64,000 nucleotides of DNA from the NCBI GenBank assembly GCA_030141605.1, contig JAQGDQ010000640.1, positions 7,501-71,500 of the forward strand, read 5' to 3'. Source of the stretch: Tubiluchus corallicola (taxonomy: Eukaryota; Priapulida; Priapulimorpha; Priapulimorphida; Tubiluchidae). A program made the translations under genes and the position numbers. The notes below the pieces were generated by a model. It searched no databases. It was not told the DNA's origin and worked only from the letters and a program-made list of their open reading frames with translations. The stretch's first letter is position 1. Every line of letters begins with the position of its first letter. Positions 43,801 through 58,800 of the stretch are shown piece by piece.

Positions 43801-46800
43801 GAACAATGTAGAATTGTCAATGAACAATGTAGAATCGTCAGTAAACAATGTAGAATTGTCAGTGAACAATGTAGAGTCGTCGTGGCAAAACATGAACACG
43901 GCAAGGAGAAACACACAAATTCTGCTAAAATTTTGGCTTTATTTAACTATGATTATTTCTAAATTTTCCAGTTTTTGCTCACTAAAGTTATAGAGAAAGT
44001 GCATAGCTAAACATTATTTTTTTCGGTTTGAAGTATGTTTAAATAACTTTAACATTATTTCACTGTGTCTAGATTGCAACATCTTCCATCAAAAGTGCAC
44101 GCTCATTAATGTAAACAACAGTGTACAGCATCAAGTGTTCCAATATTACAATTTAATCCACGCAATTTGTATCATTTTTCAAATTCCATTTACATGGCAA
44201 GTTATTATGGGAAAGAAGCCAAGTAATTAATTTTCCAATGTGAAAAACCTGCATCAAAACCACTTACTAGTTAAACCACTGATTATAAGATCCCAATTAT
44301 CAAAGCACTCGCCACACGGCACGCAATTTGGCAGTTCTCCAGTGGTTCCACGCTCGCACTGATCGCACCGCCATCCAGTGATACCCGGCATGCACACGCA
44401 TTGACCGGTCTGGCGGTCGCACTGCCGAGTCGCTGACCCTTGGTCATCGCAATCACAGGCTAAAAAGACAAAAATATGGTTCACTAGATAATTCACAATG
44501 ACAAAACCTCAACACAGAACAAGCCACTTTTTAAGGAACAGAACTAGAGTTTCCACATTAAACCTACTATTGGCTTTCAAGATTGCCCATATTGCTAATG
44601 CTGGTCATAAAGATCTGCCACAATGCTACTGTCGCTCTTAGAGATCTCTCTTACATTGTTGTTGTTTGTCTTAGAGAGGTTTTTATGCACACACATTTGA
44701 GTTGTTTAAATATGATGAACAATCTCAACTAGATTTCATCAGTGACAACAAAGTTAATAGCAGATCTGAAAGAGAACGTAAGAAAATTTATCAACGCTTA
44801 CGCCAACATTCATTTTTGGTTGGATCTCCCCAGTAGTAGTCTCTGCATGCGGAGCAATCACGCCCACCACGACCCTCGATGCAATGGCACTGCCCGGAAA
44901 ACTGTTGAAAACAAAAAATATTTATGTTAGTGCAGCACTGAACAAAAGATTTAAGCAGCGATCGAGAAGCAACATTCGAAAGCGATAGTGTTGTTTTTGT
45001 AAAGAAGTGAAGGACCAAAATGAAAAATGAAGCACCTTGAAGATTTGATTCTGGACTCAGTCGCGAAGAAACATTTGGTGTCATAACTAAACCACTAGCT
45101 GCAGTAGCACATGTTCCAATATTATAACAGTTGTACACTATAGCGTTTTAACCCTTCAAAAAACTTGGGACAATTTATAAAGTTACTCATGCTTTAAGTT
45201 ACTTTTACATGTAACTATTAATTAACTACATTAATATATATAATATTATTAAAGTATTAATATAACAAGGTAATAACAGAATGGCAGTAATTTTTTTAGT
45301 AATATAAGTGCAAAAAAGAAATCAAAGCAAAGATAAAAACAGATGCAATAATAAACAACATGTACTTATAAAAGAGTTGTCTATGGCATTTCCCTGTTCC
45401 CATTAGAAAGATTACAAAAACAGAAAGCCTTTTTAGATTGTTTTTGATGTGTTTATATTTCAAGCTACATTTTACAACTGTATTTTTTACTTTTGAGCAG
45501 TTACTCAATTAAATATATGACAGTGATAATTAGATTAACAATGACAGTAATGACAGTTTTCACAAAGAACCTCTCTGTCACACAAAGAAAGTCTCTTACC
45601 TCGTTGCACTGCTCAGCTAACGATCCATCCGGATCACACGCACATGGTTCACAACCCTCTCCACTGGCTATTTTCCAATGGTTCACCTCACATTCGTCAC
45701 ATGAGATACCCAGGACATTGGGCAGGCAAGGACACTGTCCAGTGTAGCGGTCACATGGGCCATTTGTACGATTTGTGCCCAAAACGCTACAAACGCAGGC
45801 TGTAAAAACAGAAACTCTGTAGAATGACTGAGCTCTGCACGAGTTATAATTATTTTTAGCTAAACGAATTCAGAAAATATAATGTAATTTTCAAAGATTA
45901 TACATTCAACGTCTGTACAGTATTGTGATCAATGATAAGTATTTTTTATTAAAATCTGCGAATCATGCATACTGTTCTGAATTCGAGACGAAATTCTACA
46001 ACAGAAATGCAAACAAAATCACAATGATAAGATCTTTCATAATTTGGAACGATAATTACCGAGTGAGACTCAATTCACTTGCAAGTTATGGCACACATTC
46101 TTATCAGCAGAATGCCATCAGGCATGGAGCTACCTGGCCACGCAAGAGATTGTAAAATCACTGCAAAATATGGCTTAGATATGCACTGATAACCACATCC
46201 GGCACGGTCGTTCTGTTATGATATTACGTGGACATTGTTAGGCGAACCCACCGGTCACATTGATCTGACATCACTCACCATTCCAGTTTAGGTTTAGCAC
46301 TTTTTGAATTAATGGCTGACGATATATCATACAAAAGACTACTTAACTCTTAAATGCCAAATAACTCTTAACTCCTACTACTTAAATGCCATTTGACATA
46401 TTTAGTTGCATTGAGTTTCTTATTATTGTTTTCACTTGTTCGCGTTTTCAAGCCAAGTGGTTGTTCCACACATATGCCCACATTTTTGACTTTTCGCAAA
46501 GGCTGATTTTTTGAAAAGGGCGTAATGAAAATTGAATTCATGAACAATACATACGAAGATGAACATTATAAACAAGTTGTGCCACAACCTATTTTTTGTG
46601 TTGAACTTACGTGAACATTGGTGGAGCAAAGCGTCTCCGAAGTATCCATCTTCACAATATTCGCAGTTAAATCCATCAGTATGGTAGAGGCACTTTAGAC
46701 ACTCTCCAGTCTCGCCGTCACAGTTGCCGGGCTGAGTGACATCAATGTTGTTGTTACAGTTACACATCTCACAAGTGCCGTTCTCCACAAGTGGGCTCCC

Positions 46801-49800
46801 GAAGTAGTTCTCTGCACATCGGTCACAGCGAATTCCTGCGGTTTGCAAGTAATCAGTAGTATAAAAAAATCAGTTGTACGAGTACTAAAAATATATTCTG
46901 AAAGCCACAATTATAAAACTTAATTCAGTTTGATTTAGTTAAATTTAGCTTTTTGTGCCCAGAGAGGAGTTAGCACTTCTAACAACTAAAAAAAATCACT
47001 ACAGCTAACGGTACCTGCAAAACCTGGATAACAGTTACAGATAACTTGTTGCGACCGTGGGTCCTGGTAGCACGTATCCGCAAACTGGAACTCGCTTCCG
47101 GGTCCTCCTGGGCACATACACGGTCGGCATGGTATTCTGCTGCCTTCGGTGGGATCACCAACGTACCCATCCACACATCTGAAGAATGCACAATCACATT
47201 TCTAACATCGGGTGAATACTGATTTCCCAAATAATGGCTTTACAAACAGTTCTACTGTTTTTTAAATTTCCAGGCCCAATGAAACTGCGAAATGATTATA
47301 TACCCACAGGTTTGATACAAAGTAATTACAAACTTGCCAGACAAACTGGTGACCTGTAAAGACTTTGTTAGCAAATCAAATAACTAGCAAAATGTTGAAT
47401 GAAAATCCAAATGTGGCTGCATGGAATTAGCCTGTTATCACTAATCCTTAATCATGTCATTGTTGTCACATTTGCCTTTGAAAGCTATTACATCATAGGA
47501 GACTGAAATTTTGCATGAAGATTCTACAGACCATAATTGGACACATTTCACTTTCGCCAATACATCCCTCAAATGTGCCCGTTAAATGGATCTGCCCCAT
47601 ACAATGCTACATTGTCGCGGTTTCTTTCGTTGAGTTTATAAATATCATCAGGCCCAATAATGTATTCGAAATTCTTATGAAGAAATGGATCCCATGACAA
47701 CAGTAAACACTTCCCACGATTTTCTAATAGAAACGTAACTTTACAAGATATGAACAATCAGGATGTACTGGATCCAAGCACATTAATGCTTCCATTCTAG
47801 TAAGCAGGGCCTATTTCAAAGGGGGGAAGTGGGGATACTTCCCAGGGGCCTCACACTCCAGGGGGGCCTCTCACCAAAGTAACATTGTTTTGCTTTATGC
47901 GAACATACTGCCTCCTCTCTCCCTCTCTTGCCGCACGCGCGACGTTTGCCAGTATTGACAAGTATTAAGGACTGGTCTTGAGAATAAAACCTTTTAATTG
48001 TTCTTTCCTTTAACAGCTGTATAACTCCATATTTTCTCTTCGAAAATGCTTCTCCGGCGTTCTAGCAGTTCAAAAAGTTTCTGGGTGCCAACAATGGTGG
48101 CGCCCGCCCCCCGGTGCATCGCCCCACCCCCGATGAGGCCTCACACGCCCCACTTCCCCGGGCCTCGCCTAGGCTGAAATAGGCCCTGCTAGTAAGTATT
48201 ACAAAAACAACAATTACACATATAATTTCAGTAGTGTACATTTCTAGATTATATAATATGTACAATTTTTTACAAAAATCTTCATTCTTTGTAATTATTC
48301 CGGCTGGCATCATTAACTCAAAACCCACAAAACAGCTCTTAATCATATAACAATCAAAAATTTTATAAATGTGCATAAATTTCTAAGACTGATTAAAGTT
48401 CAATAAGCATGAAATTAGCTGCAATGATTTTTTGTTTTATTAGCAAAAAATAATCAACATTAAGTAATTAATCAATTAATTACCTATCACAGTTACGTCC
48501 TCCAGTAAAGTCCCTACAGTCTATGCAAGCTCCCGTGCGCTGGTCGCATATCTCTGCATGCCCGTTGCATTCACACTGGACGCAGCTGGGAAAGTTCCAG
48601 AATCCGGGTTCACACTCGTCGCACTGCCGTCCGTAGACATTGGGAATACACGAACACTCTCCGGTTAGCAAGTCGCAGATACTACTGGTTGAACCCACAT
48701 TGTTGCAGTTACATGCTAAAGGGAGGGAAAGAAACAGTCAATATTACAGAGAGCCAATATGTCAGACCAAGTTGACCTCATACCAATCAGTTTATTCAAG
48801 GACAATGAAAGAATGTGTGAATGAATGATTAGCAGAATGAAGAAATAACTTTAGTAAGTCAGGAGAAATAAATTATATTAATAACAGGCGCAATACAAAA
48901 GTAGTCCAACAAACAAAAAATGTTTGGCATTAATTATCCAGTTATTTTTTTGCTATCAATCACTCTGCTGATACAATTATAATGTATTATTCACTTATTC
49001 TGTCACCCACTAATATTATTCACATATTCTATCACCTGCCAATATTTACCGACTCAAGCAACAAAGCACCCTAAGAACAAGGTGAACAGTTGAACAACAG
49101 AATCATTTCTTAAGCTATGCAATACTTTTACATTTTTGAAAACTAAGGGCAACTTAGTTATGTTAAGTACAGGGTGCAAAAATGCTTTTTGCATCTCACA
49201 AAGCATCTTAAAGGTCAAATACAGCATACATTGTGAAATTTCAGTTTTACATAAAAAATAGAAAGAGAATGCTCTAACTAAGATTTTCTGATACTTTTAA
49301 CATTTTCAAGGTGGTTCATATAGGAGGAAAACTGGTAAGAAGGTTTCATTTCCGACTAAAGGCTGAAATTTGATTTTGCACGTTTTACTCCTTAGATGGC
49401 GCCAGCAAAATTCAGTCCTTAGTTACGGCAGCATCTGTGTTTGGTTGTAATGCGTCAGATCTTGCCATGCAGCATTGTTTACAAGTTCAGTGTCACAGAA
49501 ACAATGCGGTATCCAAATAAGCTGTTGTTAGCACAATTGTTTAGCATGCAGTTTTCCAAATTTTCATGAGCAAAACCGAACAAATGTTTAATGGTAATGC
49601 AGCTTCGAGCCCATGCTTCTTTATGATGGAAACCATGATATTTAATAAAATTAGTGCTAAATATTAAGTTACAGCAAACTTTTTTAATTAAAGAAAACTT
49701 GTTTTTACATTAAATTTGACCTTTAAGAAGTGCCAGACAGTAGTAAGCAATTCTGCTTCAATACATGTGCTAATTTATAATGGCAATAATTCCTATTTAT

Positions 49801-52800
49801 GTCTCACAAGCACTACTTCCTTTTGTTAACTTATTATAAGCATGCCGAAACAAACTTATTCTGGTCATTGTGGTTTCCGCTAATAAATAATTCCGAAAGT
49901 CTATGAATACCACGTAAACATTAGCATGTCAAATTTACACTAGCTAACGATAAATAGACTTCTCGTGATTCTCAAGAATCATCTCATCTTTCCTGTTAGC
50001 GTGAACTAAATAACATACGTGTGCAGCCATTCGGTCCGAAGCCGTAAGTGCCAGGAGCACATTGGTCGCAGTTTCGGCCAATTACGTTAGGTTTGCACAC
50101 GCACTGTCCGCCATTCTTGTCACAAATTGTACTCTCTGTTCCTTCGCCATCACACTGGCAAGCTGAATGAAACAAATTTTTCATTAACAACAATGTGATT
50201 TACAAATCTGATTAAGCAATGTAATATAATCACCTTTTTTGTAGCAGTGATTAAGCGTCTGTATGTTCGTTCTATTATTGTTCATAATGTTTTTGATATG
50301 GCATTACAACAATTCTATAATAGTGAAGATGGGGCCACATTTTAAAGGAATATCTCCAAATCTCAATTTTTGCAATAATGTGGTACTACTAGCAAAGAAT
50401 TATAATTTTACAACTGACACGTGTAGGGGTTACATTTACGTTTTAGGACAGTCCATTCAATTAACCTTGTTTTAAGCTAAACTGTTGTATAACCATATGC
50501 ATGCTACTTGTAGAAAGTTATATCTACAGAAGTGCTGAAACACCGCTATAAGGAATAATTTACTTAGTAAAACTTAATATAGGAATAAGGTCTAATAATG
50601 TGACTGAACACAAGAAAAGTGCTTACAGTTTTTGCTTATGTGCATATTTTGTATATTTATGTGATAAAATCTAATGCAAAGTATTCAATGGTACAAAAGT
50701 AAGGCAGAACTTTGTCTACTTATGCTTGAAGTGCAATAAGTTGGAAAACACTAAAAATTTTACATATTGTATTTACTGCTAGACAATTAAAACTTGCGAA
50801 GCCGCAAAATTTAATTCCCTTACGTTCTGCGCCCCCTGTTAAAATGGCCGATACCGGGCAGACATATTTAGAGCATGCTTCATTCAGTTCTGGCTTGATA
50901 ACCTGTAGTTGGGCCTCGATGCAGCCGTAGTGAACGTACTCTCTCTTGTAGTATTCATTAAGAGGTGATCCAGAAAATATCGGTAGTGCATCGACATTGG
51001 GAGCAATAACAATCTAAAAAAAGAACAGTTGTTGCAAGTTTTTTCTGCAGCATTAATTAGTTGCTATTTTTATAAACAGCAGCAGCTGCTTCAATGATCA
51101 GCTACTCAAATTTTCATGTATTCATTTTGGCTATCAGATATCAGTTAGAATAGAATAGTGATATCTTTGTTCCACTGCCAATTGTTGCTTAAATATATAT
51201 ACATATATCCCACTGCAAATCTTGTCCCATTGCAAACAAGCTTCATCCAGTAAAAAGATGTCCGATTTTCAGCTAATAAACCAGTTATAACAAACAGGCG
51301 CCATGTTTAACGGCATATTATCGAAATCGGGCTAAAGTAACATCAATAAGTTTCTGATTTAATAAGCATGGTTCAAACTAACAGTGCGATTCACCTGCTA
51401 GCTTAGGCTACTTTCTGTAGCCACTGCTAAGATATTCTAATTTGCAACCTCGGGCAAAACAGCAGTAGTTGTCCAACCCTTTTTTGATAATCAAACCATT
51501 TTTATCTTTTGGTTACCAAGAAAATATAGTTACCGAATCAACTAGAATGGAAGCATCTGGACTGCTCAAACCATTTGCATAGCTGTTGAATTCTAGTTTT
51601 ATCGTGTAAGCTGTGTTTCTTTCCAGACAAACAGGTGGCCTCATCACATGATAGCGCTCAGCTAGTGGTGCAAAAACACAAAAGATCAGATGCTGGAATA
51701 TCAAACTTAAAAGCTGCCACCTAGAGGTAGCGTTCAGAACTATATTACATACACATGAGCATCTTTACTGTTTTCATTTTCACAAATAAAATTGGCTGGT
51801 GATTGTGATTTATGAATTTAGATTTTACCAATGTTCATTTTCCCTTGCAGTTTGTGCATGAATGTATGAACTTAAAAGAAAGGGAGAAGAATGCTTCCTT
51901 TGAAGGCACCAAATACATATGGTAACACATTCACAGTAAAAAGAGAGAGTCGATAAACCTAGCTATTAATTTAGCAGGATGTCAAAAATAAAATTAAACT
52001 GCATGTAAAACATGCTGAAACTTTCAGTAAAAACAGGATTAATATGCGGGTATAAGAACCTATTTCAATCGACGAAAACAGAAAGATGTAAAAATATTAA
52101 TAATTAGATATTTATTACCAAAATGTATTACAAGGATAAAGAACAATAAGATTTAAAACATTCTAGTATCTAAGAGCTGCCATAGACCCGTCAAAACAGA
52201 CATAATTATACAAGGTGTTTATGATCAATTGTTATTTTTACTTTTCAATGTACTCCAGATGTTGATGAAAACAATATACCGTATATACTTATGTACAAGT
52301 TGAATTTTTGGGAGGCAACTTTAAGGTGAAATTTTTGGGGTCGACTTATACTTAAGATATGTTTTTGGGAGATGTCGTTAAAGAGTCATCTACAATACGA
52401 ATATGTAAAGAAATAATCCTTCATTATAGGCTGGACTGAATGAACACTCATACTGTGATACTTCACATCAGATAATGTTCGCATCTTGACAATACTTCAC
52501 AAAATTAACAAATATTACTGTAATTTATTCTAATGTATGTGAAATTAAGTTAAAATTTATATATTTTAGAAACCGGAAAGAAACTGGAAACTGCCAAAGC
52601 TGTGCAGGTGCTGCCACCTGTCAGCTGCTGCGGGAAGTTTTACACTGGCCTTGTATATGCGTGTTTTATTGGCAAAACATCGATTACCAGCATACACGCG
52701 TATATAAAACACAACTATGCAGATGTATTAATTTTAGTAAATTATTTTTTTCTTCAAATGGGAAGGTGATGAACCACACCATTTACTCTGGAAGATGTTA

Positions 52801-55800
52801 ATATTTTAGGATCGACTTGTACACAGGTAATGTATAAAATGATGAAATTTTTGGTCTTAAAATGCACATCGACTTGTACATAAGTATAAACAGTAACAAA
52901 TATACTAACTGGATTCTAGTCGGTCATATTTGAGATCATCCCGTGGAATAGTATTGGCACATGCTCCGGTCTGATCCACAGGACTGGGTCGTTCGATCGT
53001 GATGCGAACATCCTCCCACGGGTCAGGCATCTACATCAATAAGATAAGAATTCATCGTAAGAGCAAATGGTACATCTCGGAATTTTAGAAAAAGAAGTAA
53101 AAGTTTATCTACTCCTAAGCAGAACAAGATCTTGAAAACAATGTCTGCATGCATAACAACTAGAGAGTCAAGGGAAACAATGGAATTTGGATGGCAAATA
53201 TTAACCTATGTCCAATACAGACAAGAGAAACCAAGCTTTAAACACCATCTTGTGGCCTGCAGAAGCTACTTTCAAAGCACTCACCTTTAAATGTATATAA
53301 ATCCCAACCATTTTTAACATTTAACTATTTTAGATACCTATATATACAGTGAAGTATTGATACTAGTTTTGGAAAAAAGTAATGCACATTAATTTGAAAA
53401 TGCCCTGGCTAACTGACTGCTAATTTTTCATGCTGAACATTCAAGGAAATTTCTATAACTATAAAAATCGTAAGAAGAAGACTATGAAAAGTTGGTCCTA
53501 AATCCCACATCAAACTTTGACTGCAGGTGCTGCTGCTTATTACATTTAATTATTAAGGGAGCTTGATCACTAAACTCTCCTTCCATTATGCAATACTGCA
53601 CAAACACGGATATTTTGCGTAAAAGAAAAACTTACTAACTGGCTTTCGGTTTTTCTAATTTAAATTTCAATGTTTAAACATACTACAGGTAGAATGAAAC
53701 AACAAATTAAGCAAAACTTGATAGAAGTATAAAAAAGAGATTCAAAACTGAATCTACGCAATAACCTGTTACCTCGTTAAACAGAAAGTTGGTTTCATCC
53801 TGACAGCATGAAATGTTAAAATTCAAAATGTTTACGTTGAAAAGATTAAAGACAATCACATAAACCAATTCCAGTGCAAAATCAGCCTCCAACCACAATG
53901 GAATTCATATATAATAACATACGGTATACAGAAAATGCATAGAGTTATAGCAAACCCTTCACCTGAAATCGTAGCCGTCATCTTTCTTTCTATTTCAGCA
54001 GCTTTGAAACATCTTCAACTTAATAATTAGACGTCAAATTACTGTTACTATAAAGACTGTTGGCTGGAAATCTTCCCACGTTCACTGTCAAGTGAGGGAC
54101 GGCCATGCGGATGCGATTGCTGCATGTTTTGTACAGAGACGAAGGATATGCAGATGTTTGCCAGATTCCGCTTTATAAGAAATATTATCATGATTGCGGC
54201 GTAACACCAGGTAATTAATAAGATATCTTGAAACAGAAAGTCACAAAAAATCATTACCTGAGATTCATATCTGATAACGATGTCATACTCCATTGATGTT
54301 GCCAAGTTTCCCACGTAGAATTCGAGAGTGCCCCGTTCACGAACTCGCTGGAATCCTTGCCCAGTCCATGTTGGTTCGCGGTCTGGATAAGGTACTCTGG
54401 TTTCAATCTGGGTCATCTATAGCAAAATATAAATTTCAGTTAACACTGCTGACTATACAAGTATACAAGAAGCAGGTAGTGCAGTTATATATAACTGCTT
54501 ACGTGTTTTAACATAAAAACTTGTTTGATAAAAGAAAATGGAAAATTTTCAGATAAGACAAAATGATATTAGACAGCTTTCAGTTGAAATCTGAATCGTT
54601 TCACCATTATTATAGCTATAAAACTCACATTTTCTTTTGTCATAGAAATTTTACTTCATCTAGAAAAAAGCATTTATGGAACAACCATCATTTTGTAATT
54701 ACGTAAATGTAACAAACTTTACCTCATAATTTCTACAAATAATAAGTTATATTCAATAAGCTGTGATAGTCCATTAAGTTGCAAAACTAAAAACAAGCAA
54801 ATCTGATATTTTAAACTTAGCCCAGCATATTTTCACTTGCATGTATTTACCACACATATACATTTAACACATGTACATCTAAACACATTTTGTAATACTA
54901 GCATCAATAATATTAACTTAAATAAGCAAACTGCTTGTGACTATAAGAAGCTAGTAAAACACTCAAAAACAAGCAGTGACTGCGAAAAACAATTTCAAGC
55001 ATCAGTGTATCTACATATAATCACTATATTTCTACCTCAACCAATTACAGATCTTTCCTTAATTACCGTATTTTCCCATGTATAAGAGACCCTTGTGTAT
55101 AAGAGACCCCTTCAATTTTTAGGCAAAAATTCTGGAAAAAAGTTTTTTGGTAATGAATAACTTTATTCATCATAGAAATCATTAGTAAATTCCTCATCAC
55201 TCTCATCAAAAATATCAACTGGAGTCAGACCTTCAGCAATTCCAGCCAGTTCATCATCAGAGGAGTCACTCTGCTCAAAAATGGCATTGTCCTCTTTTGA
55301 CATTTAAAAAAATAATAACTTACCCGGTACATTAATTTTATCATTAGAATTTAGCCATGGAGAAGATTTATTGAAAGGAAACTATAATTATTCGAAATAA
55401 AACAGTTGTAGCACACTTATTTCTTTAAAATCATTAGTGTCACAATTTATGCATCTTATTGAAAAGACTTACTCCCATGTATAAGAGACCCCCTATTTTT
55501 AAAGTGAAAATTCTGAGCAAAAAAGGGTCTCTTATACACGGGAAAATACGGTAGATTACTACAGGTTTTTCTGGGATGAAATGTATAAAAAGGAAAGCAC
55601 AGCAACCACTTACACTATTGCCACGAGCGTCCTCAGCTTCGTACGTGTAATAATCAGCAAAAACGCAGAAAAATCCCTCCTCCGGGTCACTGCAGCGACG
55701 TCCGGTCATGTGCGGCTTGCAGGAACACTGACCGGTGGTGATGTCACAGCTGTTGTCGTAAGCTCCGCCCACATCGCAGTCACATGGTTTGCAGCCCTCT

Positions 55801-58800
55801 GGGTCTTCACTCAGTCCATAATGTTCCGCCTAAAATATGCAGAAATTTCGTTAAGTAATTAAACTAAGAGAATTGTTTCTTCAATGGTAAAAAAGCATCC
55901 ATTTGAAAAGTCTACATTCGGAAAAAATCAATAATTAAATGTAATAGTCAATGTAAAATGCCAAAATTCATGACAGAATATCTGAAACTTTGGAATTCTC
56001 TGCCACAGCATAAACATATACCGTATAGTACTTAAATAGAGCAAAACCGGACCCAATCTTAAGCTGTAGGTCAAAACAATCTACTCTTTAAAATATTGAA
56101 AGGGAACATACTATATTTCAAAAATGACTTACGTGAAAGAATTATTGCCACACAAATACAATTTCGCATTCGCACCACTAACTTTTTCGCTGTTACATGC
56201 ATTTCGCCATTCGATAGTTAGACGGGCACTAGCGCTTGCCTTTGGGAAAGGCGTTGCATAAAAAACAGATGCTGTACCTCTCAATTCAGCTGTGTTAGTT
56301 TGTGATGAACTACGCACGTGCAACAGCTCATGCGTGAGCAGAGGTAAATTTGAAATATGAATTTTTATCTTAAAACATGCCTAGTTTTAGTACAACACAC
56401 TGAATATCTTACAGTAGCACTGTACTTCAATTTTCGCTTTCGCAAACACGTGCAACACGCTCGTGGAATATTTTTGCTGTTGGAAATTATCTTTGATTGT
56501 AATGCCATCAATAGCTGGGCTCGCTCACCGTTAATTAAGTTTTTAATCAATTATTTAATTATTTTATTCAATTAATTATTTAATTCAGAAACTCTTTTGC
56601 AATATTAATTATGTGAAAATGCATACTTTTTATCGGACTTGAAAATGGGGTGGTATATGTAAAATCATCCTGTCTTCCTTTAAGAGTAGCAACTAAATTT
56701 ATATACACTTACTAAACATTCATTGCAGTCTCTTCCACCCACCAATCTTTTACATATACACTCTCCTGTATATTTGTCACAGCCTTGATTGCCCACTGTA
56801 CCCAAAGTATTGCATGTGCATGCTGCAAAAGAAGAAATCACAGAACTGAACTACAGTCAAGATGACTGGTCAGTTTCAAAATAATGAAACTATTTAAATC
56901 AGTCTTTTCACAGTGGCAATGGAGAAGCCTAGACTAAAACCTAGGCAAAGTGCTATTACTGGAGTTTTTATTGTTATTATTACGATGATGATGATGATGA
57001 TTATTATTATTAGTGGACTGACTGATGTTTTTTATATAGAACTGGCGTCCACTACAAAATGGAGTCCAGCACAGAGCCAGGGGCTACTACTTAATGTGGA
57101 TGGTTGAGGTTAGACTGCAACCTAGCTCATTATCATTGCTAATCCTTTTAGATGAAGCAGTGAACTGGCTGAGATGTAAGACAGCAGCCACTGGTGTTGG
57201 AATGTAAATAGATCATCACTCAACAAGGTGAATAGCAGAATGTAACCAGGTGGTCACCCAACATTCACTGGCCAATCTCAGCATTGCTTAACTTCAGTCG
57301 CGAAACATACAGAATAACATCCTCTTGATTTTCAAGAGCAACAGTCCTCTCTTTTGTAGTTTGTATAGTTATAATTCTTCGCATGGAAGCAAATTTACAA
57401 TTTTTCCATTTAATATTGGCAATCTACTGAAAAAAATCCCATGCTGTTCAGTCCCTGCCATTGGCAATTGTTTTAAACTATTTCCTACTGGTGCTTAGAC
57501 AACCCAAAAGTGGGACCAGGCAAGCTTTTTTGCACCAGTAGAATGGCTATTTTAAACCTAGAACAGTTATTTTATGGTCGTCACACATCAGTCATAAATT
57601 TAAATTTCCAAGCTTTGCAAACCCGTTACCTTGACAACCATCTGGATTTTCAGACGTCAAGTTCCAGAAACCATCCATGCACTGGTCACATCGCTCGCCG
57701 TCCACGTAGGTTTTACAATGACAACGACCAGCTTCCAATCCATAGTCTGGATCATCGTGGCTGTCACATTCTCCATCATACAATGATCCAGTCGGATCGC
57801 AGTTGCAGGCTGGAATGACACAAATTTATTTTTGCTTATTGTATTATTTGGTTTGTTAGAGCTCTAAGTTATAAACAAGATTTTAGTTAGTGCACTAATC
57901 AGTACAATTAACTTGTATAAGTAACTTTTATAATTTGTCAGTGCACTGTAAACAAAAGTACGACAACAAACCTTCACAGATGTATGGGTCCTCTAGTGTC
58001 CGACCAGGAACCTGAAAGTAAAATGGCTGACACTGCTCGCAGTTACGCCCCATCGTGTTGTGTTGACAATCGTCACAAACGCCACCGCTGACAAAACCGG
58101 ACTGCTCAAAAACTGCCGGATCAAAGTGGCACTTGGCGGCATGGCCGTGGCATTCGCAACCTGTGACGCAGAAACTGAGTAATTAGAAGCTTCACCCTTA
58201 ACACAAAAACATGGTACTACGTATCTTGATAATGCTAACCTGCTGTAAACCATTGATACTGGCAATATCGACCTATTGGCATCCATATTACTATGCTTAG
58301 TAACTGTTTATACATACAAATCCATTCTAATGCCATAACTGCTTACATGTACTTATTTTTTGCAGCATCTTTGCTAAAGGTAACCTACCAAGACGCTCTA
58401 AATGATATTAATTTCAAATTCATGCCAAAAATGCAGCAACATGTACAAATTAGTTAGCTACTACAAACTCTAGAAATGCTACAAAATATGTAATTAAGTC
58501 CTTTAAATCAGAACTTAAATCAATCCTGGCTATCAACACACTGCACATAAATAAGATAAATAGTCAAAACAGCACAAAAATTAAGATGCAATAGTTACTT
58601 ACGCTTGCAGGCATTTGCATCACGCTCTCTTGCTGGCCTCCATGGCAGGTCATTGAATAAATCCTCGCAAAGCTCACAATTTAAACCTTTTGTATTATGT
58701 GTGCATTCACAGCGACCGTGCACCTACAGAAAGTAGATTTGTTTCACAAAGATGCACAATCTTATAACAGCCAAATCAACCAGCATAACTAGCTAAAACA

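Noticed and set aside
43693-43993. Overlapping frames on both strands
   Set aside because: Produced by the 21-bp minisatellite.
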